From positions 326,587,595 through 326,651,594 of the forward strand of contig JASDDO010000001.1 in the NCBI GenBank assembly GCA_030015575.1: a stretch of 64,000 bases of DNA. Direction: 5' to 3'. This DNA comes from Agapanthus africanus. Lineage: Eukaryota; Streptophyta; Magnoliopsida; Asparagales; Amaryllidaceae. A program made the translations under genes and the position numbers. Below the pieces are notes generated by a model. It did no database searches. It saw only the letters and a list, made by a program, of their open reading frames with translations, and was not told the DNA's origin. Shown here piece after piece: positions 23,218-33,719 of this stretch. The number at the start of each line of letters is the position of its first letter. Within the stretch, counting starts at the first letter, position 1.

Positions 23218-23683
23218 AAAATGAGGAAGAAAAAGTGTAGGGAAAGATCCATGGTCCAAGGTTTGACCCCTCACCCTCTCTCTCTCTCTTGCCCATACCT
23301 AATATTCTAATCCTTTATCTTTTTCTTTTCTTTTCTTTTCCCCTCTCAAATAAAAAAACAACCATGATATAAAACATGAAGAAAATCCATGATAAAAATT
23401 TAACAAGTGTAAAAATGACATGGTGCTTGTCATGTGCACAAATCCGGTTTAATACACGATTAGCGATTTTTAATCGCGATTAGCACTAAATTAGTGTCAA
23501 ATAAATCGTAAAACTTCATAATTTGCATAAATCCAATAAAGCACCCTTATTTTAGAAATTTCCAAAATTTACAAAATTTTTCCCAATTTATCGGTATTTA
23601 ATTGTACCGCCTTATTAAAATATTCAATATTTTATTATTTAATTAAAAAAATTCGCAAAAATAATTTTTTTTTATATGTTACA
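23218..23683 (-). repeat. Long LTR copy A, segment 3 (LTR start)
   Basis: Minus-strand 5' end of LTR copy A. Its outer edge reads TGTTACA (23677-23683), which reversed gives the TGTAACA start expected for this family. It is AT-rich with a CT microsatellite near 23276-23290. It resembles the corresponding part of 58130-58573. Confidence 0.75.
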
Positions 23684-23778
23684 CACTGAACCCAGGCACT
23701 CCAAGTTTGGAGGAATGGTGGTGCATACTGTTTATATGGCTTCCGGGAAAGAGGAGAACCGCGCTTCCGGGGGTCATC
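23684..23778. other. 95-bp segment not assigned to any element
   Basis: This lies between the outer end of LTR copy A and the first base of C2. It has normal GC content, unlike the AT-rich sequence on either side. The first five bases (CACTG) should be the target duplication of A and the last five (TCATC) that of C2; neither partner is in the window. A 9-base GCTTCCGGG occurs twice. Two of three plus frames are open, which at this length means little. Confidence 0.6.
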
Positions 23779-25585
23779 TGTTAGTTGTATGTATGCCCTA
23801 GAGGCCATTATTATACATATGATGTATATTATATTGGATGCTTGGACATATATGAGAGGACATTCTTGCTCGACATGATAGTATGCTATCTGGTTGCTCT
23901 TTATCCTAACATGTATACTTGTCTCTTGACACTGTCTTATGGTTACATGTTGGTAAAGCCCTTAGGATGTGTACTTGACTACCAGGATTATGATGCAGAT
24001 CATACTAGTGGGGCCATGGAAGTCCTTAAGTTCATCCTTTAATGTTCTTAGTCGTGGGTGTATCGAGACGGGGCATCGATATACCAGAGTAGACTAGCGT
24101 ATACGCTTCTCGACCCATGTGATGGGTGATGGATGATCCCATATCCATTGGTGTTTGACATCAGAGATGGTATATGGGTTCTCAGTGGAGACTGGGTACA
24201 CTGGACAGACTCACCGAGAACGCCTAGATGGTATTATACCTCACATCAGATAGCAGTTCTCAGGTAACACTAGTACAGGTTAGTTTGTAGACCCGAGATC
24301 GTTATAGAGTCTTGTGTGATTCCCACTGTGCTTTGATTTCCGCCTTACCACGTTCAAGAGGACGTGCAAAACGGTGGTTTTTGGGTACAGTCCCGAGTCA
24401 TATGGAGGCAATGAGCGATAGGAGGGGTTTCGTCTCTCCCGGTATTGGGGGTTGATGTTGCGCTGTGCTCGATTGCCCATAACAGGGAAGTCCGTGGCCA
24501 GGGCTGTTTTAGAGATTTAATGGTAAGTGTTATCAGTAGTTTCTTGACCCGTTATGAGCCTCATATCGACATGACTTATCGATTATTGGGGTCTGATGTT
24601 TATTACCCCTATACTTGATATGCGACATATCAGACGAGGAGACCGGACTGTATGGTAGTGCTACTGTCAGGATTTTGCAGGAGTTAGAGCGGGTTTGCTT
24701 GCTGATCTTTTGATCGTTCAATACCCGGGTAGCCATTACGTCCAACTATTACCGCTGACGGCTTATGGATGCTTGATGTGATCATCACCTACTGCTGGCG
24801 TATTGACGAGTCTTTAGCGTCCTTCATAGAGGTTTTCTTGGCTCAGGCAAAACGAATTAGGAGCACATATGTGATACGTACGGGACCGAGAATAATGCGA
24901 GTATGTGATACCGTATTCTATTCTCACGATATTTGTATCGGACGGTTATATGTGATATAGCCGGGTTATCGAATCAATTGTTGATTTGATAAGTTGGTAC
25001 ATTTAATATTAGTCGGTTATATGTGATATAGCCGGATTATTAAATCAAGTGTTGATTTTATAATTTAGTGTATAATTGTATATTTGATATACTAATTTAC
25101 ATTAACTAATATTAGCTCACTTAAGAATTTATTATTCTCATATGTGCACACTTAATATATATGTTATATATATTAATTGTGTTTTATTTTGTATCATGGT
25201 TGTTGATACACACTATATGGGTGTATGAGACTTACACCATACGAATTATAATGTTGGGTTTTAAATATTTATAGTAAATCCAAATTAGTGCATAATTAGT
25301 CACATACATAAAGTTTCATGAAGCTTGTGGATGCTTTGACTAAGTCCACTAGTTTTGTTTTACTTAAGAATTTATTAACCGAACCATTATAATTTAGCCA
25401 TGGTTATGTCTCTACATGAGTGAGTATATGATACAAACTCACCAATGATTGTTTTTCTCACCTCATTAGTTCATTCTCATCTCTTGAGCTCATCTTCTTC
25501 TTCCTTGAGCTAAAGCTTGCTAGGGTTTTCTAAAGAGATAAAATATTGTGAGAAAAATAAAACTAAAGTGAGCCCACTTCCTACT
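23779..25585 (+). repeat. 5' LTR of C2, part 1
   Basis: Starts TGTTAGTTGTATGTATGCCC, parallel to C1 at 12913. It breaks at 25585 within a stretch that in C1 reads on to CATCATCCTCATCTATTC (14713-14730). The last five bases, CTACT (25581-25585), are repeated at 37438-37442 after element B. Confidence 0.92.
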
Positions 25586-27031
25586 TGTAACGTTTTGAAA
25601 ATCGTTTTGGTGAAATTTCGGAAAATCGGTAAAATAAGGGAGTTTTCTGTAAAAAGTCAAAATGCAAATATCTTTATTTTAAAATTAAATATACATATTC
25701 TATCTATGTAATTGTTAGTATTTGGTGTTTACTGAGCCACTGGTGAAATTTCAAAATTTCTGAAAAATTTTCCGAAATTAATTATTTTAATATTATTTTA
25801 AGTCGTCACTAATACATTTAATTAGGGAAAATTACAAACTGGAATGAGTTAAAACAAATTTTGTGCATCATAACACATTAAACAAAATTTTAACATGTGG
25901 TTTTTGAATTGAAATGGAGTTGTTAACCGGTGTTAGAAAATATCGAAGAAAAAGGCTTTTTCGGTGAAATTAGTGTAAATGGAAATGGGGTACAACATTT
26001 ATCTTTTTTTTCTCACCCAAACAAAACCTACACCCTTTCTCCAACAGTTGTGGCTGGCCTTGGCAGTCCCCCCCTCTCACTTGATTCTTCAAGTGGCTTC
26101 TAGAATTTAGGATTAATGGAAAAATGAAAAGAAAATGAATTAAACTTGAAATGACATAAAGAAAGAAATAATGAGTGAACCTTCCACACATCTCCACACC
26201 CTCACTCAATCACTTTTTCTCTTCCCAATTCCTGGCCGAGCACAGGTTTCCCCCCTCCCCACATTTTCCTATTTCATCTTTGCTTCAAAAACCTCCAAAA
26301 ATCCATCACAAATCCACTCATATTAGCACAAATTCATCATTCAACCTTATCCAATTTTCTTTGATCTATTTTAGCTAGTAATTTGAAGGCAAGAGATCCA
26401 TCTTGGAGGTCATGAAGCAAGGGTGATCTCAAATTTTTTTGGTACCCCTCACGTGGACTGCGGACGATGAAGAAGAGGATGGCGACACCGTCTTCGGCAG
26501 ATAAGGACCAGATGAGTAGATGCATATCTACGGGAGAAGTCGGGTGGATGGCGTTTAGCACCCCCGCAAACATAGAATAGGAATAGTACTTATTGTCATT
26601 AGGAAGCCAGACGTGACCTTAGATTCTTGATGAGTAGGACCCTAGTAATAACCCTAGGTTGGACTAGACTGATTTAGAAAGACCATACCAGAGGATGAAT
26701 ACCTTGGAAGAGATTCGTAGGTTTCAGGTAGACACACACACGCACGCACAGAGATTTGACTTGGTGTATATGTGTATGTGTATATATGTATAGGACTAGG
26801 TGTAGGTATATATATACACAACATGTATATGTGATGTAAGGATGTGATATGATACATGGGGATGAAACAATATAACTGGGCTTGATGCCGTGATTCTTGG
26901 CTATTCAGTCATGTTATAATGTTAGCGGATCATTAGAAAATGTGATAATGAATAGGTATACATAAATAATAATGGGTGGTGATGATATTGAGGTACATGA
27001 GACTCTAAAATAGAACCCGGACTGTAACCTG

Positions 27032-27138
27032 TGACTGAAATCACGATATGATATATGCGTGGCTTGATTACGATATCATATAGGTGTGACTTGATTACGA
27101 TACGATATAAGTGTGACTTAATCATGATATGATATATG
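27032..27138 (+). repeat. 27-28-bp minisatellite in B LTR
   Basis: Four tandem units of the form TGACTTGATTACGATA-TGATATAAGTG start at 27032, 27060, 27087 and 27114. The other LTR has the same array at about 35166-35272. Each unit has an internal ATATCAT-type palindrome. Confidence 0.85.
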
Positions 27139-27672
27139 TGACATGATATTTCTGAGGACAAATTGACGATGTATATTTAGGCTGGCAATGATATATGATT
27201 GATGTATGCGATTACAGTACAGTACCTTGATCATGACGTTATTGATGATGATATTATACGAATGATGACAGACGTAGGTGATACCTGACCCGTACCCCGA
27301 TATTGGGATGTCGTACGATGGATTTTACCGTACGAGGCATAGTTTTGATGATTGATCCGCACTCTTGATTCGAGGAAGCCGTACTACGTACGTGACGCTA
27401 TTGAGGCTGGATCACCGACTATTAGAGATATGGACTCAGACCTTAGGTAGACTCTTATTTTTTATCGACTAGTTTCTTAGGTTTAGTTCCTTAGTGGGTT
27501 AGATGGATACTAGTTTAGGCTCGAGTCATATAGTTGTAGTTTGACTTGTATATTACAAATGAGTGGTTAATACACATCCGTCTTTACATTGAGACCGTAA
27601 TCATCATGTTGCATGTTCATACATATGTTTCTATAATCAGTATAAAATTCTGCCTGTTAGGACACCAGCACC

Positions 27673-27738
27673 ATTACCGATGATGTGCATATTCCACGCA
27701 CACTTATTTGTCGGCTCACACACATCATCATCGGTAAT
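27673..27738 (+). other. Conserved LTR hairpin (B, 5' LTR)
   Basis: ATTACCGATGATG (27673-27685) and CATCATCGGTAAT (27726-27738) form a perfect 13-bp stem with a 40-base loop. It lies about 260-320 bp before the TATA-like box. See the counterparts in copies A, C and E. Confidence 0.85.
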
Positions 27739-27995
27739 TGCTATGTCACGTACACTTTAGAACATATTATCTTTTATTGATAGAATCAGCTAAAAGATAG
27801 ACCGATATAATATTGTGATTACTCTCAGGTGTTAGTCTGGACATGGCATTTATTACTTAGACATTTCATGCATGCACATTTTCTTGTTATCATGCAGTAT
27901 TGTGGGGCTTATGCCGACATTTATTATTTACTTACTCATGATTTTGGGATTTTTGATTTTTATGAGATTTCTGGATTTTGGGGAAAACCGCAAGA

Positions 27996-28026
27996 ATATA
28001 TATAAAAACTTCTTTCTCTCCTCCTC
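27996..28026 (+). promoter_or_regulatory. Likely LTR promoter of B (TATA and pyrimidine patch)
   Basis: ATATATATAAAA (27996-28007) is followed by TTCTTTCTCTCCTCCTCTC. A TATA box followed by a pyrimidine patch is common in plant core promoters. The arrangement is kept in the 3' LTR at 36131-36161. No transcript evidence is available here. Confidence 0.55.
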
Positions 28027-29312
28027 TCTTTTAAAATATAAGTTGCGGTTTTCTCGTAATGTATGTGTCGTCCACCATAAGATTTCATGTTTTCTGTTGG
28101 ATTTCGAGATCCGATTCGATGAGTGGATGAACTGTTTCGGGTACATGGTAGGCTCGGTATGGTACCCCAGGGCAAGAAGATCGAGTTGTAGACGATGAGC
28201 CTGGCAGGGGAAGACTACCTACCGGTGATGTCTGGCGCGGTGGATATCCGGAGGATACCGACCGTTGTCGTGAGATTTGATGATATGGGCCGATACGGAC
28301 TGACGGAGCCCGAGATATTGAGACTATGAGGTATTGAGATGTGAGATTTACATGTTTTGTGTCGATGCTTGACACGGATTTCCATGGATTTCATCGATGA
28401 TATTCAGATTTCTATACAAATTACCATGATAAAAGTTAAAGACTTCTTATACAGATGTACCCAGATTTCAGGATTGATTGTTTTACATTCATGGTGCATG
28501 CATACTCATTCACATGACATATTATTATTTGAGGCACTGACACGAGCACGGAGTATTTGCACTTATACGTAGTTTATTACCCTGTCTTTACTTGATGACT
28601 AGTGATATAGTAGTGTATTATTATGACGTAGGACAGCGTTGTGCATTCGATTTCTTTTCGCAGATGTATTCTACTCATGAGCTGGCAACTTACCCTCGTT
28701 GTGCCAAATTTTATTACAGGTTCGATGTACAGGTTTCCTTGGCAGCTTGCTGGCACATCATTTCATTCAGGGTGATTTGCACGGTAGGTTGGTTCACTTG
28801 TATCTGGACAGCCGTTGTACTTTTAATTATTTCATTTGTATCAAGTAAGCTCTATCAACCAAACTTGTATCACTTGATAAGTTGTAAGGACCGGTTATTT
28901 ATTTCGACCCCAGAGTCGCGCATGTTTTATTGTGGTTTGGTGGATTTGTTTTCTTTTGAGTTTTGAGCCTCGCCCTTTGGCGTTGTATATTATTGTGCTT
29001 GGTCTGGTTGTTTCCGCCTGTTGGCGTAGAGCTAGCTCCCGCTTGGGGATGCCATTTTATCGTTTGAATATATATATATATATTTTACTTGTTTGTACCC
29101 GTTTGGGGCCAGTTTTTACAAAGGAGACTCTGCCGAAATTTTTGAGAAAATTGGACGTAGCTTTTAAACTTGTTTTCTACATGTTTTCTTTTACTTCTTC
29201 TTTTATATGGTTTAGATTTCTGGGTTTCGGCTTACTTAGATTACATGGCGCCTCTAGACGCTTCGTAATTTAAGTGCCGGTCACGTTCCGTACTTTCGGG
29301 TCGTGACAAAGT

Positions 29313-29324
29313 TTGTATCAGAGC
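29313..29324 (+). promoter_or_regulatory. Primer-binding site of B, copy 1 (altered)
   Basis: TTGTATCAGAGC follows the LTR end GTGACA after a short spacer. One base differs from the standard TGGTATCAGAGC, which is intact in the second copy at 31851. Confidence 0.85.
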
Positions 29325-29656
29325 TCTAGGTTTATCCTTGTATAAGTTTAGGGTGACCCTTGGTTGATGGAGTAGGTGACTTAGGTAGAGTGACGTACCG
29401 TAGGTATGATCCGCGGCATACTTACGATACGCTACTCTGCTTAAGGAGCCTTAGGATGTACATTTCTTTACACCGCCATTCATTCGTTCCTTTGATCTAT
29501 CTTCGTCGATATCGGATGGTTGTTTCTGTTACCACGGTCGCACGGGCAGAGGGAGCTGCGGCTCGAATGTGATAACCATTAGGGTATCGTTTATTCTTGA
29601 GGATTGAAGCATTGTTTAGCGTACGGATGAAGGGTATTCACATGCCATCTAGACGA

Positions 29657-29970
29657 AGTTAAAGCATTCGAACGATTGTCAGAAACCCATTTTCCCAAGT
29701 TTAAGGTATTCGGAAGAACATGCAGGTATTTTTATGGACCCTCTAGAAGAATGAAACCCTAACTCGACATAATGACCACAAGAACGCCCTTGAACCTTAG
29801 GGTTTACGCAGTTCCGTAGTGCTATTAGTGAGGCTTGGGTTTGCTCTTCTACGGCTGGTCCGCAGATGCTAGGGTATGTACTGGATATTTTTAAACTGCA
29901 CTTGAGTGTTGAGCTTTCGGGGAATTATGGGATTTTGATGAGTCGATCGAAAAGTTTAATGTAGTCCGGA
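29657..29970 (+). other. Leader module shared with Copia elements (B copy 1)
   Basis: Aligns by eye with C1 15529-15880 and C2 38245-38592. Landmarks: ATTCGAACGAT, ACCCATTTT, GGACCCTCTAGAAGAA, CTTAGGGTTTACG, AGTGAGGCTTGGGTTTG, CTTCTACGGCTGG, TTGAGTGTTGAG, and GATCGAAAAGTTTAAT. It lies at the same distance from the PBS as in Copia. Confidence 0.8.
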
Positions 29971-30411
29971 TATCAGGTGAAGGGATAGATTACGTGGGAG
30001 ACTCTATATATGAGTATTGTCGTTGGTAGCGCAGTCAGCACACCTACAAAGAGACGAGTTCGAAGCAGTCAACATCAGAGGAAAGAGGCGTACCTTGACG
30101 ATAGTGTTTACGATTGTGATTTGGTGATTTGAATTTCATATTTCTGTTGTTTGATTTTGGTATTTTGAGGATTTTGTTCTACGATTAGTATTTCTTATGT
30201 GCACATTCATTATATTCTATGTGTGTTTCACATGTCGGTTGTATTGATGTTGTTTTGTACATACCCGGTGCACTCGATTTGGTTTTATACATTTTGAGAT
30301 TTTGATTTGATTTCGTGCATAAGAGTTACACATGATTTTGACATATGCTTCGACCTAGTTTTCATGCATTTTCGTACTGTGATTTCGATTTTGATATTCG
30401 GTGTATCTTTT

Positions 30412-30654
30412 CGTGCACCTTGTACACCTGATTGAGATTCTTGCGCACACTTGGCGCACTTGATGCGATTTTGTGCACACCAGATGCACTAAATCGGGGT
30501 TTTGTGCAGATTAGATGCACCTGATATTGTGTCGTGCACGCCCGCTGCACTTGACAGATGTTTTTGGTGCACACCTGTTGCACTCAGTTTTGTTTCTGTG
30601 CGTATTCATGGCATCTGTATTTGGTTTCGATTTCAGTGCGCATCGGACGCACAT
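30412..30654 (+). repeat. Array of GTGCAC half-palindromes (B copy 1)
   Basis: About eight units of roughly 30 bp, each with two GTGCAC-like boxes about six bases apart (for example GTGCACACCAGATGCACT), so each unit can form a small hairpin. Looser related repeats extend upstream to about 30198. The duplicate array is at 32952-33194. Confidence 0.85.
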
Positions 30655-30814
30655 GATATTTTTATGATGTGATTAGGATTGATTTCAGTTTAAGCAGTAT
30701 GTTTTTATAATCATTACTATTGATTTGGTAACCAGGCGGGACGTGTATGTTAAATAAAAGATATATATATATATAGCTATTTTTTTTAAAAATAAACGGC
30801 TGCTACTTATCGTG

Positions 30815-31846
30815 TGATTTGATGATATGGGCCGATCCGGACTGACGGAGCCCGAGATATTGAGACTATGAGGTATTGAGACGTGAGATTTACATGTTTT
30901 GTGTCGATGCTTGACACGGATTTCCATGGATTTCAACGATGATATTCAGATTTCTATACAAATTACCATGATAAAAGTTAAAGACTTCTTATACAGATGT
31001 ATCCAGATTTCAGGATTGATTGTTTTACATTCATGGTGCATGCATACTCATTCACCTGACATATTATTATTTGAGGCACTGACACGAGCACGGAACATTT
31101 GCACTTACACGTAGTTTATTACCCTGTCTTTACTTGATGACTAGTGATATAGTAGTGTATTATTATGACCTAGGACAGCGTCGTGCATTCGATTTCTTTT
31201 TGCAGATGTCTTCTACTCATGAGCTGGCAACTCTCCCCCGTTGTGCCAAATTTTATTACAGGTTCGATGTACAGGTTACCTTGGCAGCTTGCTGGCACAT
31301 CATTTCAATCAAGGTGATTTGCACGATAGGTTGGTTCACTTGTATCTGGACCGCCGTTGTACTTTTAATTATTTCATTTGTATCTAGTAAGCTCCATCAA
31401 CCAAACTTGTATTACTTGATAAGTTGTAAGGACCAGTTATTTTTTTCGACTTTAGAGTCGCGCATGTTTTATTGTGGTTTGGTGGATTTGTTTTCTTTTG
31501 AGTTTTGAGCCTCGCCCTTTGGCGTTGTATATTATTGTGCTTGGTGTGGTTGTTTCCGCCTGTTGGCGTAGAGCTAGCTCCCGGTTGGGGATGCCATTTT
31601 ATCGTTTGTATATATATATATTTTACTTGTTTGTACCCGTTTGGGGCCAGTTTTTACGAAGGAGACTCTGTCGAAATTTTTGAGAAAATTGGACGTTGCT
31701 TTTAAACTTGTTTTCTACATTTTTTCTTTTACTTCTTCTTTTATATGGTTTAGATTTCTGGGCTTCGGCTTACTTAGATTACGTGGCGCCTCTAGACGCT
31801 TCGTAATTTAAGTGCTGGTCACGTTCCGTACTTTCGGGTCGTGACA
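30815..31846 (+). repeat. Partial extra LTR inside B
   Basis: Corresponds to 28274-29308 of the 5' LTR and ends in the same GTCGTGACA. It lacks the first 2.7 kb of the LTR, so it has no TATA-like box. Confidence 0.9.
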
Positions 31847-31850
31847 AAGT

Positions 31851-31862
31851 TGGTATCAGAGC
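31851..31862 (+). promoter_or_regulatory. Primer-binding site of B, copy 2 (intact)
   Basis: TGGTATCAGAGC follows the partial LTR after AAAGT. It is the perfect initiator-Met-tRNA type site. Confidence 0.9.
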
Positions 31863-32194
31863 GCTAGGTTTAACCTTGTATAAGTCTAGGGTGGCCCTTG
31901 GTTGATGGAGTAGGTGACTTAGGTAGAGTGACGTACCGTGGGTATGATCCGTGGCATACTTACGATACGCTACTCTGCTTAAGAAGCCTTAGGATGTACA
32001 TTTCTTTGCACCGCATTTCATTCGTTCCTTTGATCTATCTTCGTCGATATCGGATGGTGGTTTCTGTTACAACGGTCGCACGGTCAGAGGGAGCTGTGGC
32101 TCGAATGGGATAACCATTAGGGTATCGTTTATTCTTGAGGATTGAAGCATTGTTTAGCGTGCGGACGAAGGGTATTCACATGCCATTCAGACGG

Positions 32195-32505
32195 AGTTAA
32201 AGCATTCGAACGATTGTCAGAAACCTATTTTCCCAAGTTTAAGGTATTCGGAAGAACATGCAGGTATTTCAGTAGACCCTCTAGAAGAATAAAACCCTAA
32301 CTCGACATAATGACCATGAGAACGCCATTTAACCTTAGGGTTTACGGCAGTTCCGCGGTGCCATTAGTGAGGCTTGGGTTTGCCCTTCTACGGCTCGTCC
32401 GCAGATACTGGGGTATGTACTGGATATTTTTAAACTGTACTTGAGTGTTGAGCTCTCGGCAAATTATGGGATTTTGATGAATCGATCGAAAAGTTTAATG
32501 TAGTC
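32195..32505 (+). other. Leader module shared with Copia elements (B copy 2)
   Basis: Duplicate of 29657-29970. This copy keeps GTTCCGCGGTG, closer to the C2 version (38430-38445) than copy 1 does. Confidence 0.8.
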
Positions 32506-32951
32506 CGGATATCAGGTGAAGGGATAGATTACATGGGAGACTCTACATTTGAGTATTGCCATTGGTAGCACAGTCAGCACACCTACGAAGAGACGAGTTC
32601 GAAGCATTCGACATCAAAAGAAAGAGGCATACATTGACGATAGTGTTTACGATTGTGATTTGGTGATTTGAATTTCATATTTCTGTTGTTGGATTTTGGT
32701 ATTTTGAGGAATTTGTTCTACGATTGTTATTTTTTATGTGCACATTCATTATATTCTATGTGTGTTTCACATGTCGGTTGTATTGATGTTGTTTTGTACA
32801 TACCCTGTGCACTCGATTTGGTTTTATACATTTTGAGATTTTGATTTGATTTCGTACATATGGGTTACACATGATTTTGACATATGCTTCGACCTAGTTT
32901 TCATGCATTTTCGTACTGTGATTTCGATTTTGATATTCAGTGTATGTTTTC

Positions 32952-33194
32952 GTGCACCATGTGCACCTGATTGAGTTTCTTGCGCACACTTGGCGCACTT
33001 GATGCGATTTTGTGCACACCAGATGCACTAAATCGGGGTTTTGTGCAGATTAGATGCACCTGATATTGTGTCGTGCAAGCCCGTTGCACTTGACAGATGT
33101 TTTTGGTGCACACCTGTTGCACTCAGTTTTTTTTCTGTGCGTATTCATGGCATCTGTATTTGGTTTCGATTTCAGTGCGCACCGGACGCACATG
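32952..33194 (+). repeat. Array of GTGCAC half-palindromes (B copy 2)
   Basis: Duplicate of 30412-30654. The first unit here is a perfect GTGCACCATGTGCAC palindrome pair, where copy 1 has TTGTACAC. Confidence 0.85.
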
Positions 33195-33345
33195 ATATTT
33201 TTATAATGTGATTGGGATTGATTTCAGTTTAAGTAGTATGTTTTTATAATCATTACTATTGATTTGGTAACTAGGCGGGACGTGTATGTTAAATAAAAGA
33301 TATATATATATAGCTATTTTTTTTAAAAATAAGCATCCGCTACTT

Positions 33346-33719
33346 ATGCCGTGACACGTGCATCGCACGACGATTTTGAAGAGAGGTTTTTGCATGCCTC
33401 TTTATTAAGATGTTTAGACGATTTTACAACGATGCGCACCATATATAAGTTGTAGATTTGATGTATATTATGTTGGTTTTCGTATTGGGCTTAGATATTC
33501 TATTTTCACTATAACTCCGATGATTGTGTTATGTTTGACGAAGTTTTGATTTTGAGTTATGTACTTGTTTTTCATGCGCTTGTATCGTGCTAAAAACGTG
33601 TTTTATGTATTGATGATTTCGGAGCCCCGACGATTTGAGTGTTTTGCTAAATTTTTTAGTAATTGGAGGGGGAGTTTTAATTTAAATTCAGGGACCGAAT
33701 TTCTTTAAGAGGGGAAGAT
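33346..33719 (+). other. 3' internal region and purine tract of B
   Basis: No gene is seen. It ends in TAAGAGGGGAAGAT (33706-33719), a purine tract directly before the 3' LTR. This junction style is typical of Del/Tekay-type plant elements (family knowledge). Confidence 0.75.

Larger units (their letters stand above)
25586..29308 (+). repeat. 5' LTR of element B
   Basis: 3723 bp, TG...CA. It contains a 27-bp minisatellite, a conserved hairpin and a TATA-like promoter, described separately. Reading frames in it are short and most recur in the second LTR with no recognisable domains. Confidence 0.92.
28274..33345 (+). repeat. Tandem duplication of LTR end, PBS and internal part in B
   Basis: Unit 1 (about 28274-30814) and unit 2 (about 30815-33345) are successive copies of the last roughly 1 kb of the LTR, the PBS and about 1.5 kb of internal sequence. 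The junction near 30811-30815 joins internal sequence CTACTTATCGTG to LTR sequence reading GATTTGATGATATGGG. A shared CGTG at the crossover (compare 28269-28272 and 33350-33354) is consistent with template switching or recombination at microhomology. The units differ at many positions, so this is not recent. Confidence 0.85.

Noticed and set aside
27032-27138. CRISPR-like array of regular repeats
   Set aside because: Units are contiguous with no unique spacers, in a plant LTR; a minisatellite.
28592-28966. 124-codon plus-strand frame, repeated at 31134 and 36727
   Set aside because: It is LTR sequence of element B near the 3' end. The three copies carry non-conservative changes and no recognised domain. 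The hydrophobic look comes from T-rich sequence.
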